A DNA stretch of 64,000 bases from Motiliproteus sp965230735 (GCF_965230735.1 NZ_OZ246016.1:992001-1056000); one strand, 5' to 3'; positions 8,448-16,079 are shown, numbered from the stretch's first letter. Notes: a model not told the origin generated them from the sequence alone. Numbers and translations: made by a program.

Positions 8448-8480
8448 AAGCCTTAGGTCCCGTTGAAGGACCTAAGGCTT
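8448..8480. terminator. Bidirectional terminator between convergent operons
   Basis: A 13-bp perfect stem (8448-8460 with 8468-8480, AAGCCTTAGGTCC arm) encloses the seven-base loop CGTTGAA. It is flanked by A-rich and T-rich sequence, which suits termination of both the exporter transcript and the minus-strand operon ending at 8555. Confidence 0.82.
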
Positions 8481-8554
8481 TCTGTTGTTGGGTGATTGTT
8501 TGCCAGCCGACAGGTCAGACGATGCTTCACTTCACTGCGGCAAGGCGCAATGAC

Positions 8555-9580
8555 CTAGCGGAACATCCCGCCAGCCAGGCGTCCCATAGCGGCCCGCATC
8601 GCCGCCTGTCGTGCACTCTTGGTATTGGCCACCTCAATGCGTATATCCAGTTTCTGTTGAACCTTGAGGTTGTTGGCGTTACTGATCACGGCGCTGATGG
8701 CCGCCTCACGGGTTAGTTTGTGCACCGCGGCGGTAAAGCCTTTCTGGTTGTTGATCACCAGCCCACCGAAATTACCCGAGCTGGTCAGGCCATCCAGCTT
8801 GATGCCGACCGGGGTCAGATCGGTGATCGAAGTCGGATTGTCGGGACCAATCACCACGGCTGTTGATGACTGAGCGGTAGCCGCACTGGGTTGCGGGGCT
8901 GACTGGACGGTAGGTGATGAGGGTGAGGTTCCTGTGGCCGTAACGGTTGAGGGGGCCACCGTCGGTGTTACAACCTGGGCAGCCGTCGTCGAAGGGGTCG
9001 AGATGGAGGTAGCAGGTTGCGCCGCCGGAGAGGGCGCTGCGACCACTTGCTCCACCGGAACAGCGGGCAGGGCCGAGGGAGTTCCTGTTACAGGTGTCAC
9101 ACTGGCCGCAGGCCCTGAAATCGTGGAGTGAGTGGAAGCGGTATTGTTGTTCACCGAATCGGTGGGCGGTTTGGCAGTGGTTTGTGTCGTCGCTGCAGCG
9201 ATCGTCTGCTGGACCGTCGTTACGCTGGCGGGATTGATCTGGGCCAGCTGGGTTAGAGCCTGGGATACGACCTCGGCGCCCCGTTCGGTGATATTGAATA
9301 CGGTGTCGAGTCTGACTTTGTCGATCAGCGTACTGAGGGTGGCACCGAAGCGCATCTCCAGATTGCCGAACGAAAAACCACCGCGCATCTGGTCCATTGC
9401 GCTGAGATCCAGAGGCTCAACCCCGGCATAGGCACCGACCTGATCGGCAACCCGAGGGCTGCTTATCAAGGAGGAATCGGTTGCAGCTTGAACGGGTGCC
9501 GCCACCAGCAGAAACAGCCCCAGCAGTCCGGTTCTTACCGGTTTGCTGGACTTTAAAGTATTGATAAGAAAATGTTTCAT
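8555..9580 (-). CDS. Exported Ser/Thr/Pro-linker protein with double-glycine-type motif
   Basis: I do not recognise a named family. The 341-residue protein has a Sec signal peptide (LLGLFLLVAAPVQA). Next is the segment LDLSAMDQMRGG (57-68), which fits the double-glycine leader pattern recognised by C39 peptidases: hydrophobics at -12, -7 and -4 and Gly-Gly at -2/-1. A short folded-looking part follows (FSFGNLEMRFGATLSTLIDKV). Residues about 130-250 are a low-complexity Thr/Ser/Pro/Ala linker. The C-terminal 85 residues contain NNQKGFTAAV and a strand-like NANNLKVQQKLDIRIEV. It is last in the minus-strand operon, directly after the C39 peptidase with two bases between them, which suggests coupled translation. 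Probable role: accessory subunit or chaperone of the extracellular fibre, processed in the periplasm (inference). Confidence 0.78.
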   Translation of the reverse strand: MKHFLINTLKSSKPVRTGLLGLFLLVAAPVQAATDSSLISSPRVADQVGAYAGVEPLDLSAMDQMRGGFSFGNLEMRFGATLSTLIDKVRLDTVFNITERGAEVVSQALTQLAQINPASVTTVQQTIAAATTQTTAKPPTDSVNNNTASTHSTISGPAASVTPVTGTPSALPAVPVEQVVAAPSPAAQPATSISTPSTTAAQVVTPTVAPSTVTATGTSPSSPTVQSAPQPSAATAQSSTAVVIGPDNPTSITDLTPVGIKLDGLTSSGNFGGLVINNQKGFTAAVHKLTREAAISAVISNANNLKVQQKLDIRIEVANTKSARQAAMRAAMGRLAGGMFR

Positions 9581-9582
9581 GA

Positions 9583-10284
9583 TTATTTACCCAGCTCGTT
9601 ACGGCCCGGCAGATTCATCAGGTAGGTGGACAGGCTGGTTCGGTTTACCCCATGGCCGATCGGCGAGCGGGGTCGGATGCGCCAGTCGGTATCATGGTTG
9701 AAATTGGATTTGGCGATCTCGGTATAAGCGCGTGCGCCGAGAATGGCGCCGTTCCAGATCGTTTCGAAGTGGCTGCGCGGTACCACGACCGAGCCCACGG
9801 CGGGATCGGCGATGAGGACATGGTTTTCATCGAGTCCTTTGACCACGACGAAGTGGCGGTAACCCTGGGTGTTGAGCAGGGTGATGCCGGGCATGCCGAT
9901 TCGGATCAGCTTATCCAGCGACATCTTGAAGCCGTCGGAGTGAAAACCCCGGCTATCGAGATAGCGCTTCATATCCAGCATGGAGAAGCCGTGTTGCTGG
10001 ATTTTGGCTCGATCACCGACCTTGATCATGGCCTGGAACACCGTTTCTTCGTCGGTCGGCAGGTTGTAGTGATAGGTCAGCAGGGTGGCAACCGCTGCTG
10101 AACCGCAACTGAAATCATATTTCTGTTTGATAACCCGGTCCCAGCGCATTTCCTGCAGGCTTTTGGCCTTGATGTTGATGCTGCCGAAAGGCCCGGAAAG
10201 GTTGATTGTCCCGGCCTCAATGGGCTGGGCGGTTGGATAGAGCAGCGCGCCAAGCAGCATGATAGTGCAGGTGAAGCGTTTCAT
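9583..10284 (-). CDS. Periplasmic C39-family cysteine peptidase, FapD-like
   Basis: A 233-residue protein with an N-terminal signal peptide (TCTIMLLGALLYPTAQ) and a C39 papain-like fold. Gln54 supplies the oxyanion hole, Cys60 lies in DFSCGSAAVATLL, His144 in YRHFVVVKG and Asp160 in LIADPAVG, so the catalytic set is complete. Stand-alone exported C39 peptidases without an ABC transporter are the FapD type of the Fap amyloid operon. An AGGAGG ribosome-binding site precedes the ATG at 10284. Both adjacent exported proteins carry double-glycine-like motifs and are its likely substrates. It lies between them in a compact operon (32 bp before, 2 bp after). Confidence 0.88.
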   Translation of the reverse strand: MKRFTCTIMLLGALLYPTAQPIEAGTINLSGPFGSINIKAKSLQEMRWDRVIKQKYDFSCGSAAVATLLTYHYNLPTDEETVFQAMIKVGDRAKIQQHGFSMLDMKRYLDSRGFHSDGFKMSLDKLIRIGMPGITLLNTQGYRHFVVVKGLDENHVLIADPAVGSVVVPRSHFETIWNGAILGARAYTEIAKSNFNHDTDWRIRPRSPIGHGVNRTSLSTYLMNLPGRNELGK

Positions 10285-10315
10285 AGCCGCCTCCTGATTT
10301 GCGATTGCTGGTCGC

Positions 10316-10690
10316 TTACTCGGACAGGTAAATGCTGATACCTACCGCCGAGTTCACCGCGTTGTTATTGCCCGTGAAAAGGTTGAACATGCCGACCCCC
10401 TCAAAATTATCGAGGGCATGCTGTTCGATCGTGATGCCGCCGGACATGATGGTGTCGGCGGTAAACGAGCTGTTACTGACCGTAGCCTCGAGCTCTTGGA
10501 TACTCTGTACGTTGGTCAGGCTGTCCCGACCGTTCAGGGTCGCTAACTCGTTCTCGCTGAGACGGACGCTGTCTTCAAAACCTATGCTGTGATCCAGGCT
10601 CTCTGCGCTGAGCGGTTGACTTACCAGTGCAGCCGCCAACAGCAGCGAACTGCCGAGTAGACCGGGATGTTGAAAGAGCTGTTTGTCCAT
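10316..10690 (-). CDS. Small exported protein with double-glycine-like motif (putative minor subunit)
   Basis: A 124-residue protein of no family I can name. A signal peptide (LLGSSLLLAAALVSQPLSA) is followed by LSENELATLNGR at 44-55. This aligns with the double-glycine leader consensus (Leu -12, Ser -11, Glu -8, Leu -7, Leu -4, Gly -2) except that the last position is Arg. The mature part is Asn/Ser-rich and ends with FEGVGMFNLFTGNNNAVNSAVGISIYLSE split by short turns, an amyloid-like Asn-rich strand pattern. The ATG at 10690 has GGGAG upstream; an in-frame upstream ATG at 10747 adds 19 residues with no signal. It follows the giant repeat gene after a hairpin and precedes the C39 peptidase, so a nucleator or minor subunit role is plausible (inference). 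Confidence 0.75.
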   Translation of the reverse strand: MDKQLFQHPGLLGSSLLLAAALVSQPLSAESLDHSIGFEDSVRLSENELATLNGRDSLTNVQSIQELEATVSNSSFTADTIMSGGITIEQHALDNFEGVGMFNLFTGNNNAVNSAVGISIYLSE

Positions 10691-10779
10691 GACTCTTACT
10701 CCCTCAGTTTCTGCGTTGGTTCCCTGTCGGTTTAGTTCGCACCCCATCTGACGTGAATCAGGATGCGACCTGGCTGACT

Positions 10780-10805
10780 GTCGGCGAGCCCGAGGGCTCG
10801 CCGAC
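10780..10805 (-). other. Intercistronic hairpin after the repeat-protein gene
   Basis: An 11-bp perfect GC-rich stem (arm GTCGGCGAGCC) with a four-base loop lies 14 bases after the stop codon of the repeat protein. There is no U-run, so it is better read as an RNA-stabilising or attenuating element. It would let the major substrate be made in excess over the downstream genes. Confidence 0.7.
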
Positions 10806-10819
10806 GACTGCTTCAGCTA

Positions 10820-13453
10820 TTAATTGCCGATATTGACGTTGCTGTGTGCCGCCACGTTGGTAGCCGACAGCTGAGCGTTATAGATACCGGTAGACAGGTT
10901 GATATTGGCGATACCGCCAAAGGTGCCGCTACCGACATTCAGGGTCGCCATACCGGTCGACAGTACGCCGCCGTCGCCGTTACCACCGGCACCACCGGCA
11001 CCGCCAGCGCCACCAGTACCGCCAGCACCGCCAGCACCTCCGTTAGCGTTGACAGCTCCGCCAGAACCGGAGCCGGTTCCTACGCCGCCGTTACCGGCGA
11101 TCGCATCGGCGTTACCACCGTTACCTGCGGTACCGCTGCCATCACCGCCGTCACCCGCGTCACCGCCGGCGCCTCCGGTAGTGCTACCGGCCATGGCATC
11201 GGCATTACCGCCGGTGCTGGTGCCACCATCGGCACCACCGCCGGTACCCGCCATGGCATCGGCGCTACCGCCGGTACCACCGGTTGCATCAGCATTGCCG
11301 GAGGTGGCTGTACCACCATCGGCCATACCGCCGGTCGCTGTACCACCATCGGCCATACCACCGCCGCCGGTGCCACCATCAGCTGTACCGGATGTGGCCG
11401 CACCACCGTCGGCCATACCACCGGTGCCAGTGCCGGCATTACCGCTACCTGCGGTACCGGCTAGGCCATCGGCCGTACCTGAACCACTGGTGCCACCGTT
11501 AGCTGCACCTGCAGTGCCTGCGGTGCCGTCGGCATTACCCGCAGTACCTGCTGTTGCATCGGCCAGACCACCGGCACCACCGGTACCATCAGCGGTACCA
11601 CCGGTACCACCGGTACCATCGGCCATGCCGCCGGTACCACCGGTACCGTCAGCCATTCCGCCGGTACCGCCCATGCCGTCAGCCATGCCGCCGGTACCAC
11701 CGGTTGCTGCGCCACCCGTGCCGCCAGGGCCGCCAGCGCCGCCTGCTGCCATATCGGCATTACCACCGGTGCTGGTGAAGGTGTCTCCACCTGCGCCGCC
11801 GTTACCGTTAGCCGCGTTACCGCCGGTTGAGTTGCCGCCCATGCCGCCATCGGAGGCCGCATCAGCCGGTCCACCGTTGGCATCGGCGTAGCCGCCGGAA
11901 CCGCCGTTACCGTTGGCGTCACCACCGGTTCCGCCATCACCATCGGCATAGCCGCCGGAGCCGCCGTTACCGTCGGCGTAGCCACCAGAACCACCGGAAC
12001 CGTAGGCGTCACCACCGGTACCACCGTTAGCATTGGCATTACCGCCGGTACCACCGTTACCGTTGGCATTACCACCGGTACCTGCATCGGCATAGCTGTC
12101 ACCGCTGGTGCCGCCATTACCGTTGGCATTACCGCCGGTACCACCGTCGGCATAGCCGTCACCACCGGTACCACCATTGGCATCGGCATAGCCGCTGGAT
12201 CCGCCATTGGCATTACCGTTGCCGCCGGTGCCGCCGTTGGAGTTGGCGTTGCCGCCGGTGCCGCCGTTAGCATCGGCATAGCCGGTTGATCCGCCGTTGG
12301 TGTTGGCATTACCGCCGGTACCACCGTTGGCATTGGCATTACCGCCGGTGCCGCCGTTGGCATCGGCATTACCACCGGTACCACCGTTGGCGTTGGCGTT
12401 GCCGCTGTTGCCGCCGTTACCGCCGTTATTACCGTTACCACCGTCATTGTTGTTGGCGTTGGAGTCACCGCCGGTACCGCCGTTGGCGTCGCCGCCATCA
12501 CCGAATCCGACACCGATACCACCGATTGAAGCACCGACGGAGGTACCGCCGTTACCACCGGCTGCACCATTGCCGCCCATGGCGCCGTTACCACCGGCTG
12601 CACCTATACCACCGTGGATGGTGATGCTGTTACCGGTTACGTTGGCGTCCAGGGTCTGATAGGCGATTACTTCGGTAACCGTGTTGAAGGACTCACTCCA
12701 AGCACTGGCATCACCGCCACCACCGGCTGTGCCACCCCAGGCGGGGCCACCGGCACCACCGGAACCACCGGCAGAACCGTTACCTGCGGTTGAGCTGGCG
12801 GTGTTGTTACCGTTGTGGGCGGTATCACCAGCCTGGGTTGATGCGCTGGCATCGCCGGTGTTGGATCCGGCACCACCGTTGCCGCTCATGGCAGCGCCAC
12901 CGTCGTTGGCGTTACCGCCATTACCGGCGGTGTTGACACCACCAGCGGCACCATCGGCCGATCCTTGGGCGGAGGCCTGATCATTGGAGCGGTTATCATT
13001 CGAGCCGCCACCAGGGACGGCGGTTTGGGTTACCGTGCCGTTATCGCTGGCATCGGCCGTATGGCCGCCGCCGCTACCACCGTTGGCGTCACCGCTGGAG
13101 CCTCCGGAGCCGGCATTGGTGTTGCCGCCGGTAGCATCACCGCTACTGTCACCGCCGTAGGTGTCGTTATAGGCATCGGCAGAACCGCTGTTGCTGCTAC
13201 CGGTCTGATTATTGGCGGCGTCCGCACTGGAACTGTCGCCACCGTATCCGCCGTCACCACCATAACCACCGTAGGAGGTGCCGCCGTTGGCATTTCCGCC
13301 TTGTCCACCGGTTGCGGTGGCCGTGGCGGTGACTTCATTAGTCTGTTTATCGCCAAAGTTGAATTTATTGATTGGGTTCGCATAAGCGTTGGAGACAGCT
13401 AGCGCGAGCGCTAACACCGACGTCCCTGCGATGATATTAGGTCTTTTCATCAT
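10820..13453 (-). CDS. Giant Gly-rich decapeptide-repeat secreted protein (putative fibre/matrix substrate)
   Basis: An 877-residue protein with a Sec signal peptide ending AYA (residue 25). Almost everything after it is Gly/Ala/Asn/Asp/Thr, with no Cys. Residues 351-530 are eighteen in-register decapeptides of the type GGTGGNANAN with Tyr-Ala-Asp variants (GGSGGYADGN). Residues about 587-750 form a second array (GGTGGMADGT, TATGGMADGG). A non-repetitive island lies at 252-282 (FNTVTEVIAYQTLDANVTGN). The C-terminal 48 residues are a distinct hydrophobic domain ending in TGIYNAQLSATNVAAHSNVN. It is not an RTX protein, since the GGxGxDxUx nonapeptide is absent. Its texture resembles PE_PGRS proteins or polyglycine-II folds. 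First gene of the operon with a C39 peptidase and converging on a FapF-like exporter, it is the likely exported polymer. GGGAG precedes tandem ATGs; the second, at 13450, is better spaced. Confidence 0.85.
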   Translation of the reverse strand: MMKRPNIIAGTSVLALALAVSNAYANPINKFNFGDKQTNEVTATATATGGQGGNANGGTSYGGYGGDGGYGGDSSSADAANNQTGSSNSGSADAYNDTYGGDSSGDATGGNTNAGSGGSSGDANGGSGGGHTADASDNGTVTQTAVPGGGSNDNRSNDQASAQGSADGAAGGVNTAGNGGNANDGGAAMSGNGGAGSNTGDASASTQAGDTAHNGNNTASSTAGNGSAGGSGGAGGPAWGGTAGGGGDASAWSESFNTVTEVIAYQTLDANVTGNSITIHGGIGAAGGNGAMGGNGAAGGNGGTSVGASIGGIGVGFGDGGDANGGTGGDSNANNNDGGNGNNGGNGGNSGNANANGGTGGNADANGGTGGNANANGGTGGNANTNGGSTGYADANGGTGGNANSNGGTGGNGNANGGSSGYADANGGTGGDGYADGGTGGNANGNGGTSGDSYADAGTGGNANGNGGTGGNANANGGTGGDAYGSGGSGGYADGNGGSGGYADGDGGTGGDANGNGGSGGYADANGGPADAASDGGMGGNSTGGNAANGNGGAGGDTFTSTGGNADMAAGGAGGPGGTGGAATGGTGGMADGMGGTGGMADGTGGTGGMADGTGGTGGTADGTGGAGGLADATAGTAGNADGTAGTAGAANGGTSGSGTADGLAGTAGSGNAGTGTGGMADGGAATSGTADGGTGGGGMADGGTATGGMADGGTATSGNADATGGTGGSADAMAGTGGGADGGTSTGGNADAMAGSTTGGAGGDAGDGGDGSGTAGNGGNADAIAGNGGVGTGSGSGGAVNANGGAGGAGGTGGAGGAGGAGGNGDGGVLSTGMATLNVGSGTFGGIANINLSTGIYNAQLSATNVAAHSNVNIGN
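11204..11695 (-). repeat. Coding tandem repeats, array B
   Basis: A second, less regular array encodes residues about 587-750. Units of the type GGTGGMADGT drift to TATGGMADGG and contain Met where array A has Asn or Tyr. Confidence 0.75.
11864..12403 (-). repeat. Coding 30-bp tandem repeats, array A (18 decapeptides)
   Basis: Eighteen consecutive 30-bp units encode residues 351-530. Units are degenerate at third positions but keep the GGxxG-N/Y-A-D/N-x-N/D pattern in perfect register with no insertions. Confidence 0.88.
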
Positions 13454-14076
13454 TCTTCTCCCTCGATGAACCTGTCAGATAAGGATTTCTACAACTCCCC
13501 CATTGATCGGCCCGCGTTGATGCATTCGAGGCACCCTGCGACGCCGATTGAAGCCCGTTCCTCCTTACTGTCGAGTTCCAGCCCTTGTGGGTGGATTTTG
13601 TTATCCGGGGGGGGGTATGGCGCTGCGATTAAGACGCGAGCGATAACTCACCCATACCAGCAGTCAACACTCAGCAAGTTTCAGTCCATGCCGATGAACG
13701 GGTTATAAAGCCTTGGAATAATTGGGAAAGTTATTTCTGGTTGAGGTGGTGATAAGGCAAGGGGAGGGATTCTGAGGCTCAATTAAGGGTGAGCTGTAAC
13801 GGCAACGAGGCAGTCCGAACCCTGCTGCTCTCTTGTAGTGATGGATTTATGCCTATGAATCAGAGCGTTAATCGTTGTTGGGAATGCGGGGTTACAAGTT
13901 CAAGGTTTCGAACCGCGACTGAGACTGTTTCAGTTGTGAAACTAATAACCATTATTTATCCATGGTTATTGTTTTCTAACTGGTTGATATGAAGTTATTT
14001 TATCGAGGCTTAGGACGTTTTGATAAGTGTTACAGCGTTGAAGCAGCTGTGGACGCTCTGCCCCAGTGGTGAAGAG
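13454..14076. promoter_or_regulatory. Long gene-free leader/promoter region of the repeat-protein operon
   Basis: About 620 bp without a supported gene. On the minus strand there is a candidate promoter, TTGACT (13662-13667), 16 bases, then TATCGC (13640-13645), which is weak. Downstream of it a run of nine G on the plus strand (13607-13615) is a C9 tract in the would-be leader. At 13944-13970, AATAACCAT and ATGGTTATT form a 9-bp inverted repeat with a nine-base spacer, a possible operator. AAGGAGG-like sequence near 13557-13570 has no start codon after it. Confidence 0.4.
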
Positions 14077-14098
14077 AAGGGGCCTGGAGCGGCCCCTT
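14077..14098 (-). terminator. Terminator of the chemoreceptor gene
   Basis: An 8-bp stem AAGGGGCC/GGCCCCTT with a six-base loop lies just downstream of the chemoreceptor stop and is followed on the minus strand by a pyrimidine-rich tail. Confidence 0.75.
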
Positions 14099-14109
14099 TG
14101 GTAAGTCGA

Positions 14110-15702
14110 TCAGGTTCGATAATCGTGGGTCAGTGTCTCCAGCCGGCCAGCGGTGACGGCCACTTCCTGACTGGCCTCGGTGGTCTGAACCGATGAATGG
14201 GCGGTCTGCTCGGACATATCCCGAATCGCGACGATATTTCGGCTCATCTCCTCGGACACGCTCGACTGCTGCTCGGCCGCGGTGGCGATCTGGGTGCTCA
14301 TATCGCGGATCATCATTACCGACTCGCTGATCCGGTCCAGCGCTTCTTCGGCGTTTTGGGCTTCCTGCACACAGCGTTCGGCGCTCTCCCGGCCCTTACC
14401 CATCACGGTGACCGCTCGTCCGGCTCCCTGCTGCAATTTTTCGATCATCTGATGGATCTCTTCGGTAGAGCTTTGCACCCGTTGGGCCAGCGATCGGACT
14501 TCGTCGGCAACCACGGCAAAGCCTCGGCCTTGCTCGCCTGCCCGGGCCGCTTCGATGGCGGCATTCAGGGCCAGAAGATTGGTCTGCTCGGCCACACCGC
14601 GGATCACATCCAGAATGGTGCCGATATCATTGCTGTCCTGGTGTAGGCCGTTGATCACCTGCTCGACCTCGTTGACCTCGTTGGCCAGGGTCAGAATGGT
14701 CTGCTGGGTCTGGGCGACGATCTTGCGTCCACTCTCGGCATCCCTGTCGGCCTGGTTGGCAGCTTCGGCCGCCTGGGTGGTGTTGCCGGCCACATCCTGA
14801 ACCGTGGCGCTCATTTCGTTCATGGCCGTGGCGATCTGTTCGGTCTCCATCATCTGCGCCTGCATGCCGTCGTTGGTCTGACTGCTCATGCTGCTCAATT
14901 GGGTGGAGGCGGCGGCCAGATCATTGGTGGATTCCTGAATCCGGCCGATAACCGTCTTCATCCGTGCACGCACCATGTTCAGCGACAGCTGCATATCCCC
15001 GATGCCACCGACCTTATCGGCCACGATAGGGACCTGAAGATCACCATTGGCCAGCGACTTGGTCGCTTTGACCATGACGCGCAGAGGTTGGGTTACCTGC
15101 TGATTAACCCAGAAAAAGCCTAGCCCGTAGAGCGCCAGGGCCAACGCGGCAAAACTGAACAGCGCGGTGTCACTACCGCTGCTGGCCAGCCAGAGGCCCG
15201 CCAGCATCAAGATCAGCCAGAGGCTCTGCAGCCACTTGAACTGGCTGGAGATCCCCATCCGCAGATCGCGCTGCTTCGGTAGCTCGGCCAGCTTTTGGTT
15301 GTTGACCTTGGTGTAGAGGGATTCGGCGGCATCGATCTGGTCCTGGCTCGGCTTGCTGCGAACCGATTGGTAGCCGATCGTTTGACCGTCTTTGATCACC
15401 GGGGTTACGAAGGCGTCGACCCAGTAATGGTCGCCGTTCTTACAGCGGTTCTTGACCATACCGCGCCAGGGATTGCCCGCTTTAACGGTGTCCCACAGGT
15501 TCTTAAAGGCGGCCGGCGGCATGTCCGGATGGCGAATGATGTTGTGGTTCTTTCCGATCAGCTCCTCCTCGGTATAGCCGCTGATCTCGATAAAATCTTG
15601 GTTGATGTAGGTGATGGCGCCTTTAAGGTCGGTCATCGAGATGATCGATTGCTCCTGGCGAACCGGAATTTCACGATTGGTAACCGGCAGATTAACTTTC
15701 AT
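14110..15702 (-). CDS. Aer-like methyl-accepting chemotaxis protein with N-terminal PAS domain
   Basis: A 530-residue chemoreceptor. A PAS domain occupies about 10-115 (FIEISGYTEEELIGKNHNIIRHPDMP is split across its core), as in aerotaxis receptors that bind FAD or haem. Two closely spaced membrane segments (about 157-174 and 180-200) leave almost no periplasmic loop, so sensing is intracellular. HAMP follows, then the signalling hairpin with GVAEQTNLLALNAAIEAARA and GRGFAVVADEVR. It would feed CheA/CheW with redox or oxygen information. The ATG at 15702 has GGAGG ten bases upstream; the upstream in-frame ATG at 15795 lacks support. No C-terminal CheR-tethering pentapeptide is seen. Flanks: terminator below, open leader above. 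Confidence 0.92.
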   Translation of the reverse strand: MKVNLPVTNREIPVRQEQSIISMTDLKGAITYINQDFIEISGYTEEELIGKNHNIIRHPDMPPAAFKNLWDTVKAGNPWRGMVKNRCKNGDHYWVDAFVTPVIKDGQTIGYQSVRSKPSQDQIDAAESLYTKVNNQKLAELPKQRDLRMGISSQFKWLQSLWLILMLAGLWLASSGSDTALFSFAALALALYGLGFFWVNQQVTQPLRVMVKATKSLANGDLQVPIVADKVGGIGDMQLSLNMVRARMKTVIGRIQESTNDLAAASTQLSSMSSQTNDGMQAQMMETEQIATAMNEMSATVQDVAGNTTQAAEAANQADRDAESGRKIVAQTQQTILTLANEVNEVEQVINGLHQDSNDIGTILDVIRGVAEQTNLLALNAAIEAARAGEQGRGFAVVADEVRSLAQRVQSSTEEIHQMIEKLQQGAGRAVTVMGKGRESAERCVQEAQNAEEALDRISESVMMIRDMSTQIATAAEQQSSVSEEMSRNIVAIRDMSEQTAHSSVQTTEASQEVAVTAGRLETLTHDYRT

Positions 15703-16010
15703 CGGGTAACACCCTCCTTCCCTTGGGATGGTAATGCATTGGTGTTGGTACAGGGCAGGAGGCGTGACGTCAGTGAGTCGGCTGGTAGCGATCATCGCTC
15801 CAAACCGGGTGGCTCCTGCATGAATTATTCGATCTGTTACTTCACCACTTGAGCATCATGACAACTATCTGGAGCCCCTTGCTGGGGAGTACTGCATAAG
15901 CAGTAACTAAGTTAACCCTATTTCCATCATTTTTTGAATGACCAAGTCGGCTAATTGCCTGATTTTTTGGTACTTATTCTGCCATTTATCATTTATTGAT
16001 TCTGGAGAAT
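15703..16010. other. Gene-free leader of the chemoreceptor
   Basis: No gene is supported. The stretch is AT-rich at 15890-16010 and presumably includes the chemoreceptor promoter, though no clear -35/-10 pair stands out. Confidence 0.4.
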
Positions 16011-16034
16011 AAAAAAGGGCGCCCGTAGGCGCCC
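16011..16034 (-). terminator. Rho-independent terminator of glnK-amtB
   Basis: GGGCGCC (16017-16023) and GGCGCCC (16028-16034) form a 7-bp stem with loop CGTA. On the minus strand it is followed by six T, 46 bases after the amtB stop. Confidence 0.92.
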
Positions 16035-16079
16035 AAGTCGAGTTCAGTCGTTTGAGGTCGGGCTCAGCCCTTGGCTAAC

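Noticed and set aside
10899..11891. Long Pro/Ala-rich open frame on the plus strand (330 codons) and other plus-strand frames across 10.8-13.4 kb
   Set aside because: They are antisense shadows of the Gly-rich repeats, which contain few stop-generating codons on either strand. They have no signal peptide or domain, and the minus-strand frame has a signal peptide, ribosome-binding site and operon context.
11204..12403. CRISPR-like array of about 30-bp repeats
   Set aside because: The units are contiguous without unique spacers, vary at codon third positions and encode in-register decapeptides.
10820..13453. RTX toxin or Ca-binding adhesin
   Set aside because: The repeat is ten residues of GGTGGNANAN type; the GGxGxDxUx nonapeptide and a type I secretion locus are absent.
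5103..13453. Recent horizontal transfer of the secretion cluster
   Set aside because: No integrase, tRNA target, flanking repeats or obvious base-composition shift; only the repeat gene is compositionally odd, which its repeats explain.
13520..13545. Possible sigma-54 promoter (GG-N10-GC on the minus strand) before the repeat-protein gene
   Set aside because: Only the invariant dinucleotides match; the rest of the -24 and -12 boxes departs from consensus, so it is likely chance.
13880..13925. tRNA-like GGTTTCGAACC stretch
   Set aside because: No acceptor stem or D/anticodon arms can be built around it.
13789..13992. 67-codon open frame
   Set aside because: No ribosome-binding site, no signal or domain, poor codon usage, overlaps the inverted repeat.
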